In this document: in pieces, positions 6,627 through 7,698 of the stretch
Layout of the letters: every line of letters starts with the position of its first letter
Numbering within the stretch: the first letter of the stretch is position 1
Assembly (NCBI GenBank): GCA_025980355.1
Contig: JAICXR010000147.1
Span: 1 to 7,698 of the forward strand
Direction of reading: 5' to 3'
From: Chloroflexota bacterium
Lineage (GTDB): Bacteria > Chloroflexota > UBA4733
Length of the DNA: 7,698 nt
Notes under the pieces: generated by a model
Told to the model about the DNA's origin: nothing
The model's database searches: none
Seen by the model: the letters and a program-made list of their open reading frames with translations, nothing else
Made by a program: the position numbers and the translations under genes

Positions 6627-7698
6627 ATGCCGGCACGACGAAAGCACCGCATACTCGGGAGAGCGCAGGGCGAGGCCCGGAGGCGCTATCTGCTGCTGCT
6701 CGGAACGCTCTCCGTGCCGGCGTTCATCCTGCTGCTGGTCCTGGGTCTGGTGCTCCGAAGCCGAGTGCAGACGACGACCTACCAGTTGACGATGACGACC
6801 GGCAGCTTCTCCGGGGCCAACTACGACCTGGCCACGCAGTACCTCGTCCCCGCCGCCAAGGAACACCACGTCAACCTCACTATGGTCCAGAGCGGCGGCT
6901 CCGAGGCGACGCTGGATGCCGTGGAGAGCGGCAAAGTCCAGGTCGCCATCGTCGATGGCGGGCTGAGCCACGTCGGGCGCGGCGACGTCCGCGAGGTGGC
7001 GCCGATCTACCTGACCGCCCTCCACGTGCTCATGAAGAAAGACATCTACGATCAGTTGGAGTTGAGCGGGGACATCCGCGCCGCCTTCCTGGGCAAGACC
7101 ATCAGCATCAGCGACCCCGGCAGCGGCACCTACACCTACAGCAAGATCATCCTCGACTACCTGGGGATCAAACCGACGGACTACGTCGCCAAGCCGGAGT
7201 CTGTCGCCTTCCTGACCGACCCGCAGACCCCGGCCAGCGCGATCCCGGACATCGTCTTCGCCGCCTCGCTGCTGCCCTCGCCGGTCGCCGTCCGCCTGGT
7301 GCGCGACTTCGATTACCGCCTCTACCCGCTCGACTTCGTCGATGCCTTCCGCCTCCAGGACAAGGCGGCCTACGGCGTCCCCATCCCAAAGGGGGCGTAC
7401 GGGGTCTCACCGGAGGTCCCCCCCACCGATATCGTGACGCTGGGGCGGCGCCTGCTGATCGTGACAAATAAGAATGTGCCGGATCAGGCCGTCAAGCAGT
7501 TGACGGCGGCGATCTTTGAAAGCGACTTCGCCAAGGTCGACGACCCACCGCTGACGTTGAAGCAGTTCGACCTCCTGCCGGAATTCCCGCGGGCCCCCGG
7601 CGCGCTGGCCTACGTCGCCAGCCAGACGCCGATCAGCCAGGACACGATCAACAACGCCGTGCTCTATCTGACCGGCATCGCCGCCTGGTTGACGGTCG
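6627..7698 (+). CDS. TAXI-type TRAP solute-binding protein, membrane-anchored, 3' end outside the window
   Basis: A partial gene: 357 codons are visible with no stop before the right edge. I translated it from ATG 6627; GTG codons at 6612 and 6618 are in-frame alternatives, and GAGAG at 6614-6618 is a modest Shine-Dalgarno for the ATG. The N-terminus is a basic cytoplasmic tail (~1-20, rich in Arg/Lys) and one membrane helix (~21-43) without a clear cleavage site. The rest matches the TAXI solute-binding family (PF16868, NMT1-like): MTTGSFSGANYDLATQYLVP, VQSGGSEATLDAVESGKVQVAIVD, the ISISDPGSGTYTYSKIIL segment, and near the end EFPRAPGALAYV, which precedes a second hydrophobic stretch (~340 onward) in family members that carry a C-terminal anchor. 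The usual role is binding of organic acids such as glutamate or dicarboxylates for a TRAP importer. No TRAP membrane subunit is visible, and the double anchoring suggests a receptor role as an alternative. Confidence 0.8.
   Translation, partial: MPARRKHRILGRAQGEARRRYLLLLGTLSVPAFILLLVLGLVLRSRVQTTTYQLTMTTGSFSGANYDLATQYLVPAAKEHHVNLTMVQSGGSEATLDAVESGKVQVAIVDGGLSHVGRGDVREVAPIYLTALHVLMKKDIYDQLELSGDIRAAFLGKTISISDPGSGTYTYSKIILDYLGIKPTDYVAKPESVAFLTDPQTPASAIPDIVFAASLLPSPVAVRLVRDFDYRLYPLDFVDAFRLQDKAAYGVPIPKGAYGVSPEVPPTDIVTLGRRLLIVTNKNVPDQAVKQLTAAIFESDFAKVDDPPLTLKQFDLLPEFPRAPGALAYVASQTPISQDTINNAVLYLTGIAAWLTV

Noticed and set aside
5798..6652. 284-codon minus-strand frame opposite the Tat-signal binding-protein gene
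   Set aside because: His/Arg/Gly/Val-rich antisense shadow without motifs; the plus strand encodes a recognisable PF04392-type fold.

Overview
This GC-rich window (roughly two thirds G+C by eye) reads as one plus-strand block of four genes. There is no tRNA, rRNA, CRISPR array or recognisable transposase. The intergenic DNA carries CCTCTCCCC-type hairpin repeats of a kind I associate with Chloroflexota and some other GC-rich bacteria. I therefore guess an uncultivated Chloroflexota-like organism, but the sequence alone does not settle the phylum. The first ~120 bases are low-complexity G-runs that may be a contig end or a sequencing artefact.

Layout. (1) 152-2377: a cytosolic protein with an N-acylglucosamine/cellobiose 2-epimerase-type (AGE) alpha-barrel fused to a C-terminal STAS (anti-sigma-factor antagonist-like) domain. 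(2) 2378-2785: 408 bases of hairpin-rich noncoding DNA. (3) 2786-5200: an MFS-type membrane protein preceded by two tandem membrane-anchored extracytoplasmic sensor regions, at least the second of them Cache-like; its best start is a GTG with a strong Shine-Dalgarno sequence. (4) 5204-5272: a nested double hairpin repeat. (5) 5291-6598: a Tat-signal periplasmic-binding protein of the ABC_sub_bind (PF04392/TrpX) type. (6) 6627 to the right edge: a membrane-anchored TAXI-type solute-binding protein, cut off by the window.

How they may work together. Two extracytoplasmic binding proteins lie beside a membrane protein with its own extracytoplasmic sensor regions, and no ABC or TRAP permease or ATPase is visible. 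The first gene carries a STAS domain, the hallmark of partner-switching regulation. From memory, an AGE-like gene and a STAS gene are also neighbours in the Synechocystis icfG cluster (slr1855/slr1856), which is tied to carbon and glucose response. My inference is that this is a nutrient-sensing and signalling locus rather than a plain uptake operon. Expected partners outside the window are a SpoIIE/PP2C phosphatase and an RsbW-like kinase. The domain calls are fairly firm; the joint function is a hypothesis.
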